A stretch of DNA of 64,000 nucleotides from an uncultured Cohaesibacter sp. Lineage in GTDB: Bacteria; Pseudomonadota; Alphaproteobacteria; Rhizobiales; Cohaesibacteraceae. The stretch covers positions 2,411,501 to 2,475,500 of the forward strand of contig NZ_OY762934.1 of NCBI RefSeq assembly GCF_963667045.1, written 5' to 3'. The notes below the pieces were generated by a model that ran no database searches, was not told the origin of the DNA, and saw nothing but the letters and a program-made list of their open reading frames with translations. The number at the start of each line of letters is the position of its first letter. Within the stretch, counting starts at the first letter, position 1. Positions 1 through 8,909 of this stretch are shown piece after piece. Position numbers and translations under genes: made by a program.

Positions 1-60
1 TCTCTCAAGGCGGTCAGTATAGATCGCGATCTGGATGGCGAAGCACAGGTTCTTGCCTGA
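1..60 (+). CDS. 3' end of an unidentified gene (partial)
   Basis: Reading frame 1 is open from the window edge and ends at a TGA at 58-60, giving a 19-residue hydrophilic tail ending DGEAQVLA. Composition is compatible with a real C-terminus, but it is too short to assign a family. It could be chance. Confidence 0.3.
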   Translation, partial: SLKAVSIDRDLDGEAQVLA

Positions 61-423
61 ACGCCTGCCTGTTTGGTGACCCATGATCGGGAAGGCGCCT
101 GTCCCTTCAGGCTCCCTTGTGCCTCCCCTCGTTCCTGCCCCGCAATGGAATGCAACAGAGCCTCACCGCCCCGGCCTGAGGATGCGCCACATTTCGTCAG
201 CCGTCGTCTGCGATTGTCTTTCTTCCTGTTTCCAACTATCTTTCTTTCAGAGGCGATGAAAGGGCCCATAGCGGCATGCCAAAGCCTCTCAGTCATAGGC
301 CATGCGTTCGGGTCGGGTCGGGTCGTTAGCATCCACACCAAACTGGACTGCTGGAGAAAGTGGGGAGCAATTGACCCCCGACAATTTGCCCTCAATTTAT
401 TGCATCAGACAAGCAGGCACAGC
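61..423. other. Intergenic region upstream of the methyltransferase gene
   Basis: The frame of the following gene stays open back to position 73, but that upstream part is Pro/Arg/Cys-rich and does not look like a protein domain, so I treat it as non-coding. It holds a short GGGTC tandem (about 313-327) and a TTGACC at 371-376 that could be a -35 element, without a convincing -10. Nothing else is seen. Confidence 0.45.
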
Positions 424-2352
424 ATGAACACGAAAGATCCAATTCTTGGCGCGGAGGGTGGCCACTGGAACCACCAGTCGCACGAAATGCTTTACGGCCA
501 GAATCTGAACGATGGCCTGGCCGACTTTATTCTTGATCATATCCAGCCAACGGATTTCATGGAATTCGGCTCCGGTCTGTGTGCTCTTGCCGACTATCTG
601 GGGCATAACGCCCGTCTCGGCACCTCCTGCCTGCTCGAACCCGATGTGCAGCTGGACAGGCCACTGGCGCCAAACCTGCATCTGCTCAACGTGAATGTCC
701 TGACGCAGCCGCCTCCGGCAATCCTTGACCGCACCTTTGACATGGTTCTGTCGATCGAGGTTGCAGAACATGTGCCCCGGGATCAGCATGCCGCCCTGTT
801 CGACTTTCTTGTCGCTCGTGCCGGACGCCATATCGTCTTTTCCGGCGCACGGCCCGGTCAGGGAGGACACGGCCACATCGCCGAGCGTCCGGAACTCGAG
901 TGGCGCGCTGAATTCACGTCACGGGGCTGCCGGTTCGATCCGCAACTGACCGCACGAGCCCGAGCCATGAGCAACCGGCGCAACATCAATCACCGGCGCA
1001 ACCTTCAGGTTTTCCACGCACCGAAGCGCTCTCAACGGATGGTCCGTCTGGAAGCCCGGATGAAGCCCTATCTGCAGGATCTGCTTGACATCGCGCTGCT
1101 GAATCCGGGGGGCTACACGGGCAATCTGGCCTATGTCGACCTCAAGGGAGCGCGAGGCTTGCGGCCTGAGCATTCCCTTCACTGGAAGCGCGAGAATCTG
1201 GCCGAACTGGCCGAACACGCCAGATCCATACTTGAGGTTGGCTTTGCCGGGGGGCATTCGGCCCTGTTGATGCTGCTTGCCAATCCCACATCAAAACTGA
1301 CCATCATCGATCCGCTCGAACTGCCCCATGCCCGCAAGTCGTTTGACTATCTGAACGCCATGTTCCCGGGTCGCTTGACGCTGCTCCCCGGCTTTTCAAC
1401 CGACCGGCTGCCTGAACTGGCCCCGGCGTCCTTCGATCTGGTTCATCTGGATGGCGGCAAGGACAAGACCATCGCCAGCGATCTTGAGCTATTGCGACCA
1501 CTGGTCACTGCGGATCATATCCTGTGCATCGATGACACCCAGAATGAAAATCTGAGCGCCGAGGTTGAACGCTGGGAGGCTCGGGGCGATCTTGACATGA
1601 CGGGGTTCGAAGCGATGAATGCGGCCTCCAGACAGAGCCGCTGGACCCATTGCATCGCCCGGTTTGGCAATCTCGACACGGTGCATGACCGCATCATCGA
1701 GAGGGTGCGGACCATTTACAAGGGGGTGGATCATCCCTCCATCTACACCAATCCGGAGCAACATGGAGCGCGGCGCTCGGACTATCTGATCAAGGCGATC
1801 CGGGACATCGACCGCCAGCGCCTTCCGGGTGCCTTTGTCGAAATCGGCGTGGCCGCCGGTCACTCCAGCGTCATCGCGGCACTGGCCTCAGCCAAGATAT
1901 TGGGCCGCCCCTTCTTCCTCTATGACACCTTTCAGGGCTTTGAGGAAAACCTGCCTGACGAGAAGGATCTTCAGGACCGCTCGATCAAGGACTATGACCT
2001 GACGAAATATACCAATGGCTCCTGCTCGGTGGACGCCGTGCGCGGGCGCATTCTGGCGGCCGGTCTCAGTGACAGCCAACTCTTCACCATCGAAGGCCCG
2101 GCCCAGCACACGCTCCAGTCCATTCAGCCGGAGTCTGTGGCGATCCTGCGGCTTGACGCCGACCTGTTCGACCCGACACTCGCCTCGCTTGAACAGCTCT
2201 ACGACCGGGTTGTTCCCGGGGGATACATCATCGTGGACGACTATGGGCATTGGAAAGGCTGCGCCGAAGCGGTAGACACTTTTTTTGCCCGGCGCGGCGA
2301 AACAATATCGTGGACTGAAATCGACTATACCTGCATCGGATGGAAAAAGTGA
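424..2352 (+). CDS. Three-domain SAM-dependent methyltransferase with C-terminal TylF-like domain
   Basis: About 642 residues from the ATG at 424, chosen because the predicted protein becomes domain-like only from there. Three Rossmann-type methyltransferase segments are visible: an N-terminal one with EFGSGLCALADYLG, a middle one with EVGFAGGHSALLML followed by VHLDGGKDK and CIDDTQN, and a C-terminal one with VEIGVAAGHSSVIAAL, LRLDADLFDPT and GGYIIVDDYG. The last matches the TylF/macrocin O-methyltransferase family, which methylates sugar hydroxyls. It overlaps the next gene, a glycosyltransferase-like protein, by 13 bases, so a role in modifying a surface glycan or glycosylated product is likely. 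The tandem arrangement is unusual. The substrate is unknown. Confidence 0.75.
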   Translation: MNTKDPILGAEGGHWNHQSHEMLYGQNLNDGLADFILDHIQPTDFMEFGSGLCALADYLGHNARLGTSCLLEPDVQLDRPLAPNLHLLNVNVLTQPPPAILDRTFDMVLSIEVAEHVPRDQHAALFDFLVARAGRHIVFSGARPGQGGHGHIAERPELEWRAEFTSRGCRFDPQLTARARAMSNRRNINHRRNLQVFHAPKRSQRMVRLEARMKPYLQDLLDIALLNPGGYTGNLAYVDLKGARGLRPEHSLHWKRENLAELAEHARSILEVGFAGGHSALLMLLANPTSKLTIIDPLELPHARKSFDYLNAMFPGRLTLLPGFSTDRLPELAPASFDLVHLDGGKDKTIASDLELLRPLVTADHILCIDDTQNENLSAEVERWEARGDLDMTGFEAMNAASRQSRWTHCIARFGNLDTVHDRIIERVRTIYKGVDHPSIYTNPEQHGARRSDYLIKAIRDIDRQRLPGAFVEIGVAAGHSSVIAALASAKILGRPFFLYDTFQGFEENLPDEKDLQDRSIKDYDLTKYTNGSCSVDAVRGRILAAGLSDSQLFTIEGPAQHTLQSIQPESVAILRLDADLFDPTLASLEQLYDRVVPGGYIIVDDYGHWKGCAEAVDTFFARRGETISWTEIDYTCIGWKK

Positions 2353-3116
2353 AACCGAAGATCGTGGCTTTTGTGAATGCCAACTATATTCCCGTTGCGA
2401 AGGTATGGTTGCAGCTTCTGGACGAACTGGATCTGCTTGAGCAGGTGTGCCTTGTTGCTCTTGACGAACAGGTGCAAGCGGCCTTTCCCCATATCGAGCT
2501 GCTCTATCGCCCCCTTCCCGTTGCGGAGGTTGGCTTTGGTGCCCTTTGGGCTCACCGGATTGCCGTGTTGAGTGAAATGCTCAAGGCCGGTCAGGCAATC
2601 ATCCATTCCGACGTTGACGCGATGTGGGCGCGTGATCCATGGCCAGCAATTAGGGCTTGTGGCGCATCCGCAGTCTTTTCGCAGGGCACCTTCTGGCCAC
2701 GCGACGTGCATGAACAGAATCGGGTGGTCGTCTGTTGCGGCCTGTTCTATCTGGCAGCAGACGCCTCCGTGCTGGCCTTTCTGGAAAAAGTGGATGAGGT
2801 TCTTGAGAGCGTTCAGGACGACCAGATTGCGATGAACCGCGTGATAGCGGCTGGCATTCCGGGCTGGTCCATGGAGGAGCCTTACGAAATTCCGTTCCGG
2901 GAGACCAACTTCCTTGCCTCCCGCACGCCGATGCATGCTGCGCTTGATCTGGGGGAAGGTCAAAGCCTTTCGCTCGCCGTCCTGCCCCACCATGCCTTTC
3001 CCCGCCTGATCGAGGCGATCAATGACGAGGTCGTGGTCGCTCATCCCCTGTCAGGGAAATCCATGGTCGAAAAACGCGATTGCATGTCAAGGCTCGGTCT
3101 TTGGCGCACACTTTAG
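2340..3116 (+). CDS. Nucleotide-diphospho-sugar transferase-like protein (glycosyltransferase)
   Basis: 258 residues. It has a short beta-strand start (KIVAFVNANYIPVAKVW) and a DxD-type motif, HSDVDAMW, with the aspartates near residues 91 and 93, as in the nucleotide-diphospho-sugar transferase family (PF03407-like), where DxD binds the metal and sugar nucleotide. The start lies inside the 3' end of the methyltransferase gene, so the two are probably translationally coupled and act on the same glycan. No signal peptide or membrane segment is seen, so it is probably cytoplasmic. Donor and acceptor cannot be told. Confidence 0.65.
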   Translation: MEKVKPKIVAFVNANYIPVAKVWLQLLDELDLLEQVCLVALDEQVQAAFPHIELLYRPLPVAEVGFGALWAHRIAVLSEMLKAGQAIIHSDVDAMWARDPWPAIRACGASAVFSQGTFWPRDVHEQNRVVVCCGLFYLAADASVLAFLEKVDEVLESVQDDQIAMNRVIAAGIPGWSMEEPYEIPFRETNFLASRTPMHAALDLGEGQSLSLAVLPHHAFPRLIEAINDEVVVAHPLSGKSMVEKRDCMSRLGLWRTL

Positions 3117-3841
3117 CCGGAAGCCTTGCGAACAGAGCCTTTCATGAACAGCAGGCAAAGCGCGAAGGCGACCTCGACCACGATGGTGATACCATAGGCC
3201 GGGGCAAAGGCCGCGGAAAGATCTGGCAGGAAGAGGCTGAGCGCACTGCCTGCCAGATAGACCGTTCCGGCCAGCATCAGCCCGTATCCCAGAAACCGCC
3301 CGAACAAGGGCGTAGCCAAAACAAGGGCGCCCATCAGCCAGCCGTTGACGCCGAAAAAGACCAACCCCAGATCATAGCCAAAGGCATACAACTTGAGACA
3401 CATCAGCGCCAGCTGTGAAGGATCGGCACCGATTGCACCTTTGTCGCCAGCGAGCAGCAAAAAGGCTGCCTGCATGGTCATGAGGTTGGCCGCGATGAGC
3501 GCCGTCTGGATCAGGCGGAAGACCATGGCCGAAAGGGCGAGACTCCGGACGGCTCCTGATGCCTTTTCAGAAAAGATGAGATAGAGCAGGATGGCCAACC
3601 CGGCATCGCACAGCGCCATGACAAGGTCTGCTCCCATCGCCAGCCGGAACAGACCGGGTGCCGACAGGATGGCTTTTGCGGTTGCCTGCGGATTGGCAAA
3701 GTCGATGAGCCTTGCCCGTATCCCTAGCTCGGCCAAGAGTCCGGTGACGATGATCACGCCATAGAGCAGCCCTGCCAGACGGGACATGGCGCGCCTGCGC
3801 ATAACGTCGTCTTGAGTGAGTGGAAAGGCCTGTTCGGTCAT
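3113..3841 (-). CDS. DUF4386 family membrane protein
   Basis: 242 residues from the ATG at 3841. The open frame extends upstream to 4594 but only as the shadow of the EamA gene. The protein is strongly hydrophobic with about six membrane segments and has the layout of the DUF4386 family (RLAGLLYGVIIVTGLLAE near the N-terminus, then LYLIFSEKA). The start overlaps the stop of the upstream EamA gene by four bases (ATGA), which indicates coupled translation. It converges with the glycosyltransferase gene, whose 3' end it overlaps by four bases. Molecular function is unknown. Confidence 0.75.
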   Translation of the reverse strand: MTEQAFPLTQDDVMRRRAMSRLAGLLYGVIIVTGLLAELGIRARLIDFANPQATAKAILSAPGLFRLAMGADLVMALCDAGLAILLYLIFSEKASGAVRSLALSAMVFRLIQTALIAANLMTMQAAFLLLAGDKGAIGADPSQLALMCLKLYAFGYDLGLVFFGVNGWLMGALVLATPLFGRFLGYGLMLAGTVYLAGSALSLFLPDLSAAFAPAYGITIVVEVAFALCLLFMKGSVRKASG

Positions 3842-4752
3842 CCCTCTGCCTGCTCCTTCATCAAGGTTGCACTCACGGGCATCTCCTTGCGTCTGGTGAG
3901 GGCAGCACCGGTTGCGACCCGTTGCCCCCACCAGACCGACCCGAGCACGATCACCGCGCCGATGAGCTGCACCGCAGACAGCGTCTGTCCCAGCCATAGC
4001 CAGCCAAGGGCAACGGCCGTGACCGGGCTCATCATCCCGAGCATCGAGACGGCACTTGGCTCCAGTCTGGCCACCCCACGAAACCACAGCCAGTAGGTGA
4101 ACGCTGCCCCGATGAGCCCGAGCCAGACAAGACCGGCCACGTTGGCCATCGTCAGCGAGGGGAGCGCAGGCTCCATGAACAGGGCAAGCGGCAGCAGCAG
4201 AAGCCCACCGGCCGCAAGCTGCCAGGCGGTGAAGGTCAGGGCAGGCACAGGCGGGTGCCATTTGCGGCTGAGCACCGTGCCCGCTGCCATGGAGGCGGCC
4301 CCGCCCAGACCGGCGGCAATGCCGATCGGGTCGAGCGCTGCGTCCGGCCCGAGCAACAGCAGCGCCACCCCCGCAACCCCGGCCAAAGCGGCAAGGATCG
4401 CCCGGGCGCGCAAGGGTGTTCCCAAGAGGCCGCGCGCCAGCAGGATGACCAGCAACGCCTGAACCGACCCGACCGTTGCGGCAACGCCCCCCGGCAGGCG
4501 GTAGGCGGAAACAAACAGCAGCGCCCAGAAAATTGCGAAATTGAGCATGCCGAGCAACAGGGACCGCCAAAGCCAGATGCCTCGCGGTAAGCATCGCGTG
4601 ACGATCAGCAGCAACAGTCCGGCAGGCAGAGCGCGCAACACCGCAAGGGTCAGCGGCACCCCGGCGGGCAGGAATTCCGTTGTCACCAGATAGGTGCTGC
4701 CCCAGATGGCCGGGGCAAGAGCCGTGAGAAAAATGTCGCGGGACCGTGTCAT
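3838..4752 (-). CDS. EamA/DMT-family transporter
   Basis: 304 residues from the ATG at 4752, preceded by a good AAGGAGA ribosome site; the open frame reaches 4821 but the extra residues are not membrane-like. It shows the ten-helix, two-repeat pattern of the drug/metabolite transporter superfamily, with an N-terminal APAIWGSTYLVTTEFLP motif and a second repeat carrying PVTAVALGWLWLGQ. Members export amino acids or metabolites across the inner membrane; the substrate cannot be inferred. It is the first gene of a two-gene operon with the DUF4386 gene. Confidence 0.85.
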   Translation of the reverse strand: MTRSRDIFLTALAPAIWGSTYLVTTEFLPAGVPLTLAVLRALPAGLLLLIVTRCLPRGIWLWRSLLLGMLNFAIFWALLFVSAYRLPGGVAATVGSVQALLVILLARGLLGTPLRARAILAALAGVAGVALLLLGPDAALDPIGIAAGLGGAASMAAGTVLSRKWHPPVPALTFTAWQLAAGGLLLLPLALFMEPALPSLTMANVAGLVWLGLIGAAFTYWLWFRGVARLEPSAVSMLGMMSPVTAVALGWLWLGQTLSAVQLIGAVIVLGSVWWGQRVATGAALTRRKEMPVSATLMKEQAEG

Positions 4753-5016
4753 GGAGGTCTCCTTTTCATGATCAGCGCAGAAGATGCAGGGAAACGGGAG
4801 ACCATTCCGGTCGAGGTTCAAGCCCGATATCTTTCATCAGATAGGGTGGCAGGTTGCAAGGCACGCGGCGATAATAGGGGACATGCCGTTCCTTGCGTCG
4901 AAAGCGGGAAATAAAGCGCATGGCCGTGAGCCAGAACCGCAGACAGGGAGCATTGACCGCCGGGCCGCCAAAAAGATGCTCATGCGGCCGGAGATCAATG
5001 TACCGACTGCCGATCC

Positions 5017-5640
5017 TCAGGCAACCTCCCTCTCAAGGGTCGAGGCGGCGAGACGGAAGGCAATCCGGGCCACATGCTGGCCCTGAAACCGAGCCCCATC
5101 GAGGTCCGTCGCGGTTGGCTGCAGGCCACCATCGGCCCCGGCGATGGTTCCCGCACCATAGGGCGAGCCGCCAATGATGCCATCCCGCGATGTCTGTCCG
5201 GCAAAGCTGTAGGGCAGGCCTGCAATCAGCATACCGAAATGCATGAGCGGGATCTGGGTGGACAGCAGCGTCGCCTCATGGCCGCCATGCTGGGAGCCGG
5301 TAGAGGCAAAGACTGCAGCCACCTTGCCGACCAGTGCATTCTGTGCCCAGAGACCGCCAGCCTGATCAAGAAACTGCTTCATCTGCCCGGCCATCATGCC
5401 AAAGCGGGTCGGGGTGCCGAAAATGATGCCATCATAGTCAGCCAGATCGGCCGGAGATGCCGTCGGGGTTTCGTCTTCGATAAAGCCGGCGTTGCGGCGA
5501 ACCTCTTCGGGCACCGTTTCGGGAATGCGGCGAATGTCGACGCGGGTACCCGGAACACTGAGTGCGCCTTCGGCTTCGGCCTGGGCCAGATCGCGGACAT
5601 GGCCGTAGCTTGAGTAATAGAGAACAAGAATGCGTGTCAT
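5017..5640 (-). CDS. wrbA: NAD(P)H:quinone oxidoreductase, WrbA family
   Basis: 207 residues from the ATG at 5640, preceded by GGAGAGG in the transcribed strand. It is a flavodoxin-like fold with the FMN-phosphate loop YYSSYGHV at the N-terminus, the [19 protein letters not shown] block, and [11 protein letters not shown], all typical of WrbA (type IV) two-electron quinone reductases. The enzyme reduces quinones to hydroquinones in the cytoplasm and protects against oxidative stress. A LysR regulator gene lies immediately upstream on the same strand, 123 bases away. Confidence 0.9.
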   Translation of the reverse strand: MTRILVLYYSSYGHVRDLAQAEAEGALSVPGTRVDIRRIPETVPEEVRRNAGFIEDETPTASPADLADYDGIIFGTPTRFGMMAGQMKQFLDQAGGLWAQNALVGKVAAVFASTGSQHGGHEATLLSTQIPLMHFGMLIAGLPYSFAGQTSRDGIIGGSPYGAGTIAGADGGLQPTATDLDGARFQGQHVARIAFRLAASTLEREVA

Positions 5641-5763
5641 GATAACCTCTCCAGTTGTCAGCTTGCTATGCCGGAAAGGTAGCGCGGGCCTCAAGGCAGA
5701 TTAACCGGTGCGGTTTCACATCAGTCTTTACGAGGCGTCAACAATCCTCGGCGACCCGAAGTG

Positions 5764-6660
5764 TCAGCGGTGGAACGCTTTCAGCACCGTTTGCAGATGA
5801 TCGAGAAAGGCCGAAACCTTGGCATTCATGCCAAAGCGGGAGGTGGTGACAGCAAAGATTTCCCGCGGGGGCAGCTCGTATCGGGGCAGGACGCGCACCA
5901 GATCCCCGCGTTGTTCCGGCTTCAGGGCAATGAAATCGGGCAAGGTGCCGATGCCGTAACCCGCGACCAGAAGATCGCGCAGCACCAGGCTGTTGCCAAC
6001 CTTCAGCGAGGGCTCAAAGGCAACAACGGTCGGCCCGCCCGGGCCGCGCAGCTGCCACTCGGCGAGATGATCGGCCAGAAGGAAGCCGACGATCCGATGG
6101 GCCTTGATGTCTTCGGGGCTGTCGAGCCGCCCTGCCCTTTCCAGATAGGTCGGGGCAGCATAAAGACGCTGGTGCATCCTGCCGAGGCGTCGGGCGATCA
6201 GGGAGGAATCGGGCAGGCTCGCCCTCACCCGGATTGAAACGTCGAAGCCGCCTTCCACCATATCGACCACATGGTCGTCGAGAGACAGGGTCAACCGCAG
6301 ATCCGGGTGTTTTTCAAGAAAGGCTGGCAGCGTCGGCGCGATGACCTCCTGACCGAAGGAGTTGGGCGCATTGATCTTGAGGGAGCCGCCAACGGAGCCC
6401 GAGGCTTCGCGGATGCGGCCATCCAGCTGCCCCACCGCGTCAAGGATTGCGAGCGCCTCGTCATAGTATTTCTGCCCGGCTTCCGAGAGCGACATGCTGC
6501 GCGTCGTACGGGTGAGCAGAACGCAGCCAAGGCTGTCTTCCAGCAGCTTGATCTCCTTGCTCAACAGAGCGGCGGAGACGCCAAGATCCTCTGCCGCGCG
6601 GGCAAAGCTGCCGCGTTCGACAATGCGGCAATAGGCCGTCATGACTGATAGTCTGTCCAT
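5764..6660 (-). CDS. LysR-family transcriptional regulator
   Basis: 298 residues. The N-terminal 60 residues form the winged helix-turn-helix (SFARAAEDLGVSAALLSKEI, then RTTRSMSLSEAG), followed by a LysR substrate-binding domain with GSLKINAPNSFGQ and the usual VVGxL-type tail. It belongs to the CrgA/AaeR-like subgroup by sequence style. The gene points toward wrbA on the same strand, which makes wrbA a plausible target, although LysR targets are more often divergent. The inducer is unknown. Confidence 0.9.
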   Translation of the reverse strand: MDRLSVMTAYCRIVERGSFARAAEDLGVSAALLSKEIKLLEDSLGCVLLTRTTRSMSLSEAGQKYYDEALAILDAVGQLDGRIREASGSVGGSLKINAPNSFGQEVIAPTLPAFLEKHPDLRLTLSLDDHVVDMVEGGFDVSIRVRASLPDSSLIARRLGRMHQRLYAAPTYLERAGRLDSPEDIKAHRIVGFLLADHLAEWQLRGPGGPTVVAFEPSLKVGNSLVLRDLLVAGYGIGTLPDFIALKPEQRGDLVRVLPRYELPPREIFAVTTSRFGMNAKVSAFLDHLQTVLKAFHR

Positions 6661-6799
6661 AGGCTCGCTCGTTGCTCCCAGATACCGGCATCAGTTGCGG
6701 GCTGGCCAATGGCTGCCGCGCTCGGGCTACCATGCCGCCAAAGCCGGATCGTTGCAACCATTCGGGCTGCACGGTGTCGAACAGAAGGGACGCGGAGAC

Positions 6800-6824
6800 A
6801 AAAAAAGACCCCGTTCCCGGGGCC
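6800..6824 (-). terminator. Rho-independent terminator of the TRAP operon
   Basis: Read on the reverse strand: a 7-bp stem GGCCCCG/CGGGGTC with a GGAA loop, followed by seven T residues. It lies 48 bases beyond the dctM stop. Confidence 0.85.
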
Positions 6825-6832
6825 TTGAGGGA

Positions 6833-6857
6833 CACTGCCAGACAAGGTCTGGCAGTG
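6833..6857 (-). repeat. Perfect 11-bp inverted repeat between dctM and its terminator
   Basis: CACTGCCAGAC and its exact complement are separated by three bases (AAG). It lies just upstream of the terminator in the transcript, so it would form a very stable 3' hairpin, possibly protecting the mRNA from exonucleases. Confidence 0.7.
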
Positions 6858-6871
6858 GTATGTCTTGGGCT

Positions 6872-8146
6872 TTATTTGAAAAGATAGGGCAAGGTTGTTG
6901 AAATCGGCGGGATCATCGTGATTAGCAACAGCGTGACGACCAGTGCGCCAAGATAGGGAGCCGTTGCCTTCATGACCTTTTCGAGCGGCACCTTGGTAAT
7001 GGCGCTGGCAACGAACAGATCAAGGCCCACTGGCGGGGTGATGCAACCGATGGCAAGGTTCACGACCATGATCACACCGAAATGGATCGGGTCGATGCCC
7101 ATGTTGACAGCAACCGGCAGGAAGATCGGCGTCAGGATAACGACGGCGGCCGACGCGTTAACCAGCGTTCCGAGCACCAGCAGCAGTACGTTCATGATCA
7201 ACAGGAAGACGATGCCGGAGCTGGTGAACTGGATGACAGCCTCGCCGATCATGTGCGGGATCTGCAGGTTGGTCATCAGCCAGCCGAAGACCTTGGCCGC
7301 ACCGACGAGGAACATGATGAGCGTCGTGCCGATCACCGCCTTGAAGATAATCTCGGGGAAGTCACGGATGGCCAGTTCCTTGTAGATGAACAGGCCGACG
7401 ACGATACCGTAGACCGCAGCAACGGCTGCCGCTTCGGTTGGCGTGAAGATGCCGCTATAGATGCCGCCGATGATGATGACCGGGGTCATCAACGCCCAGA
7501 AAGCATCCTTGATGGCAAGAGCCAGACGCTTGCAGGAGAACGACCCGTCGGGGGGAATCTGGCCTTTCTTGGCAAGATACCAACCCATGCCGCACATGGC
7601 GCCGCCCATCAGCAAGCCGGGCAGAACACCAGCCATGAACAGATCACCGATGGAGACATTGGCGATAACCCCGTAGACCACGAAGGTGATCGAGGGCGGA
7701 ATGACGATGCCGACCGTACCGGCCGCAGCAACGATACCGGTTGCCATTTCGCGCTTGTAGCCCTTCTGCTCCATCTCGTTGACCATGGTGGAGCCGATGG
7801 CGGCGGTGGTGGCAGCCGACGAGCCGGAAATGGCGGCAAAGAACATGCCTGCGACGGCCACGGCCTGGGCCAGACCGCCCGTGAAGGAGCCGACCATGGC
7901 CTGCGCCACGCCGACCAGACGAGAGGTCACGCCACCAGCCGACATGAAGGCACCAGCCAGCATGAAGAAGGGCACGGCCATGAAGGAGAAGGAGTCGATA
8001 CCGGAAAACAGGTTGTTGGTGATCAGAACCTGCGGCAGGTCCATGTAGAACGCCAGAACGAAGGACACCGACAGGGCCAGCGCGTAAGCCACCGGAACCC
8101 CGATCAGAGCCAGAACGACGAAGGAAAGGATAAGGGTGATTTCCAT
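6872..8146 (-). CDS. dctM: TRAP transporter large permease, DctM subunit
   Basis: 424 residues, about twelve membrane segments, the standard length for DctM. Characteristic blocks are visible: GVPVAYALALSVSF near the N-terminus, AISGSSAATTAAIGS, GIVIPPSITFVVYG and the C-terminal GCITPPVGLDLFV. With DctQ it forms the membrane complex that imports organic acids using an ion gradient, receiving substrate from the periplasmic DctP. It is the third gene of the dctP-dctQ-dctM operon, 15 bases after dctQ. Substrate is probably a C4-dicarboxylate or related acid, judged only from the family and the DctBD pair nearby. Confidence 0.93.
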   Translation of the reverse strand: MEITLILSFVVLALIGVPVAYALALSVSFVLAFYMDLPQVLITNNLFSGIDSFSFMAVPFFMLAGAFMSAGGVTSRLVGVAQAMVGSFTGGLAQAVAVAGMFFAAISGSSAATTAAIGSTMVNEMEQKGYKREMATGIVAAAGTVGIVIPPSITFVVYGVIANVSIGDLFMAGVLPGLLMGGAMCGMGWYLAKKGQIPPDGSFSCKRLALAIKDAFWALMTPVIIIGGIYSGIFTPTEAAAVAAVYGIVVGLFIYKELAIRDFPEIIFKAVIGTTLIMFLVGAAKVFGWLMTNLQIPHMIGEAVIQFTSSGIVFLLIMNVLLLVLGTLVNASAAVVILTPIFLPVAVNMGIDPIHFGVIMVVNLAIGCITPPVGLDLFVASAITKVPLEKVMKATAPYLGALVVTLLLITMIPPISTTLPYLFK

Positions 8147-8161
8147 GATTTCAGCCTCCCG

Positions 8162-8680
8162 CTAATCCGTTACAACCGATGTGTCATCGGCGGGGTGGTC
8201 TTCTGCCTTGCTGGAAAGCGAGCGGAAGATCTTGAAGGTATCCTTGATGTGATACATCAGCATGAGAATACCCGAGACAGGCATGATGATATAGACATAG
8301 CCCATCGAGATGCCGAGGCCGGGAGACGTCTGGAAGGTCATGGTCTGAGCCATTTTCCAGCCCTGCACGATCAGCAGCAGAATGAAAACATAGCCGCAGG
8401 CATTGATGAACAGGTTGAGCACGAAGCCGGGCTTGGTGCCATTGAGAATGCGCGGCAGCAGTTCAACGGCCAGATGCCCGTCCTCGCCCATGATCAGCGC
8501 CGAGCCGAGGAAAACGACCCAGACGAACAGGAAGCGAGCCAGCTCTTCCGACCACTCGAAGGAAAAGCCGAACAGATAGCGGGTAATCACCTGTATGAAG
8601 ATGATAGTCAACATGACAAGCATGGCTATGACGGAGATCCCGTACAGCAGCTTGCGCAGGATTTTGAAAATGGCTTCCAT
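8162..8680 (-). CDS. dctQ: TRAP transporter small permease, DctQ subunit
   Basis: 172 residues from the ATG at 8680; a longer frame begins at 8734 but the true N-terminus is the first hydrophobic helix. Four membrane segments are present, with the family signature SFEWSEELARFLFVWVVFLG. A Ser/Asp-rich cytoplasmic tail is present. DctQ bridges the binding protein and DctM. It lies between dctP and dctM in the same operon, separated from dctP by about 230 bases that contain a stable hairpin. Confidence 0.9.
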   Translation of the reverse strand: MEAIFKILRKLLYGISVIAMLVMLTIIFIQVITRYLFGFSFEWSEELARFLFVWVVFLGSALIMGEDGHLAVELLPRILNGTKPGFVLNLFINACGYVFILLLIVQGWKMAQTMTFQTSPGLGISMGYVYIIMPVSGILMLMYHIKDTFKIFRSLSSKAEDHPADDTSVVTD

Positions 8681-8830
8681 GAGATAGGACCTTTTATCGG
8701 GGCCGGAAAAGCGGGCAGCAAATCTCCGGGCCAAGCCTTGGTGTTGATTGGATCAGGACTTGGTTTGATATGGCACGTATTGCAACAAGGGGAGTCCAGC
8801 ACACAAGCCTGACAAGGCTTGGTGTCAGGA

Positions 8831-8863
8831 GGCTGGCCCGGCGAGTGCTTGGCCGGGTCAGCC
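8831..8863 (-). promoter_or_regulatory. Intercistronic stem-loop between dctP and dctQ
   Basis: GGCTGGCCCGGC and GGCCGGGTCAGCC pair (one mismatch or wobble) around a GAGTGCTT loop. There is no T-run, so it is likelier an mRNA-stabilising or partial-termination hairpin that lets the binding protein be made in excess of the permeases, a pattern known in binding-protein operons. Confidence 0.55.
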
Positions 8864-8909
8864 ATGACCCAAGTTTGGGATGAGCCCGAGGGCTCTCTTG
8901 GGGCTGAGG

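Noticed and set aside
73-423. N-terminal extension of the methyltransferase
   Set aside because: The frame is open but the sequence is Pro/Arg/Cys-rich without domain character, and the ATG at 424 starts a normal protein.
3842-4594. Long N-terminal extension of the DUF4386 gene
   Set aside because: It lies antiparallel in frame only, overlapping the EamA gene on the same strand with low-complexity Arg/Gly/Ala composition.
7082-8812. 576-codon forward open frame opposite dctM and dctQ
   Set aside because: Translation is dominated by His, Asp, Arg and Gln, typical of the complement of membrane-protein genes; no domain or ribosome site.
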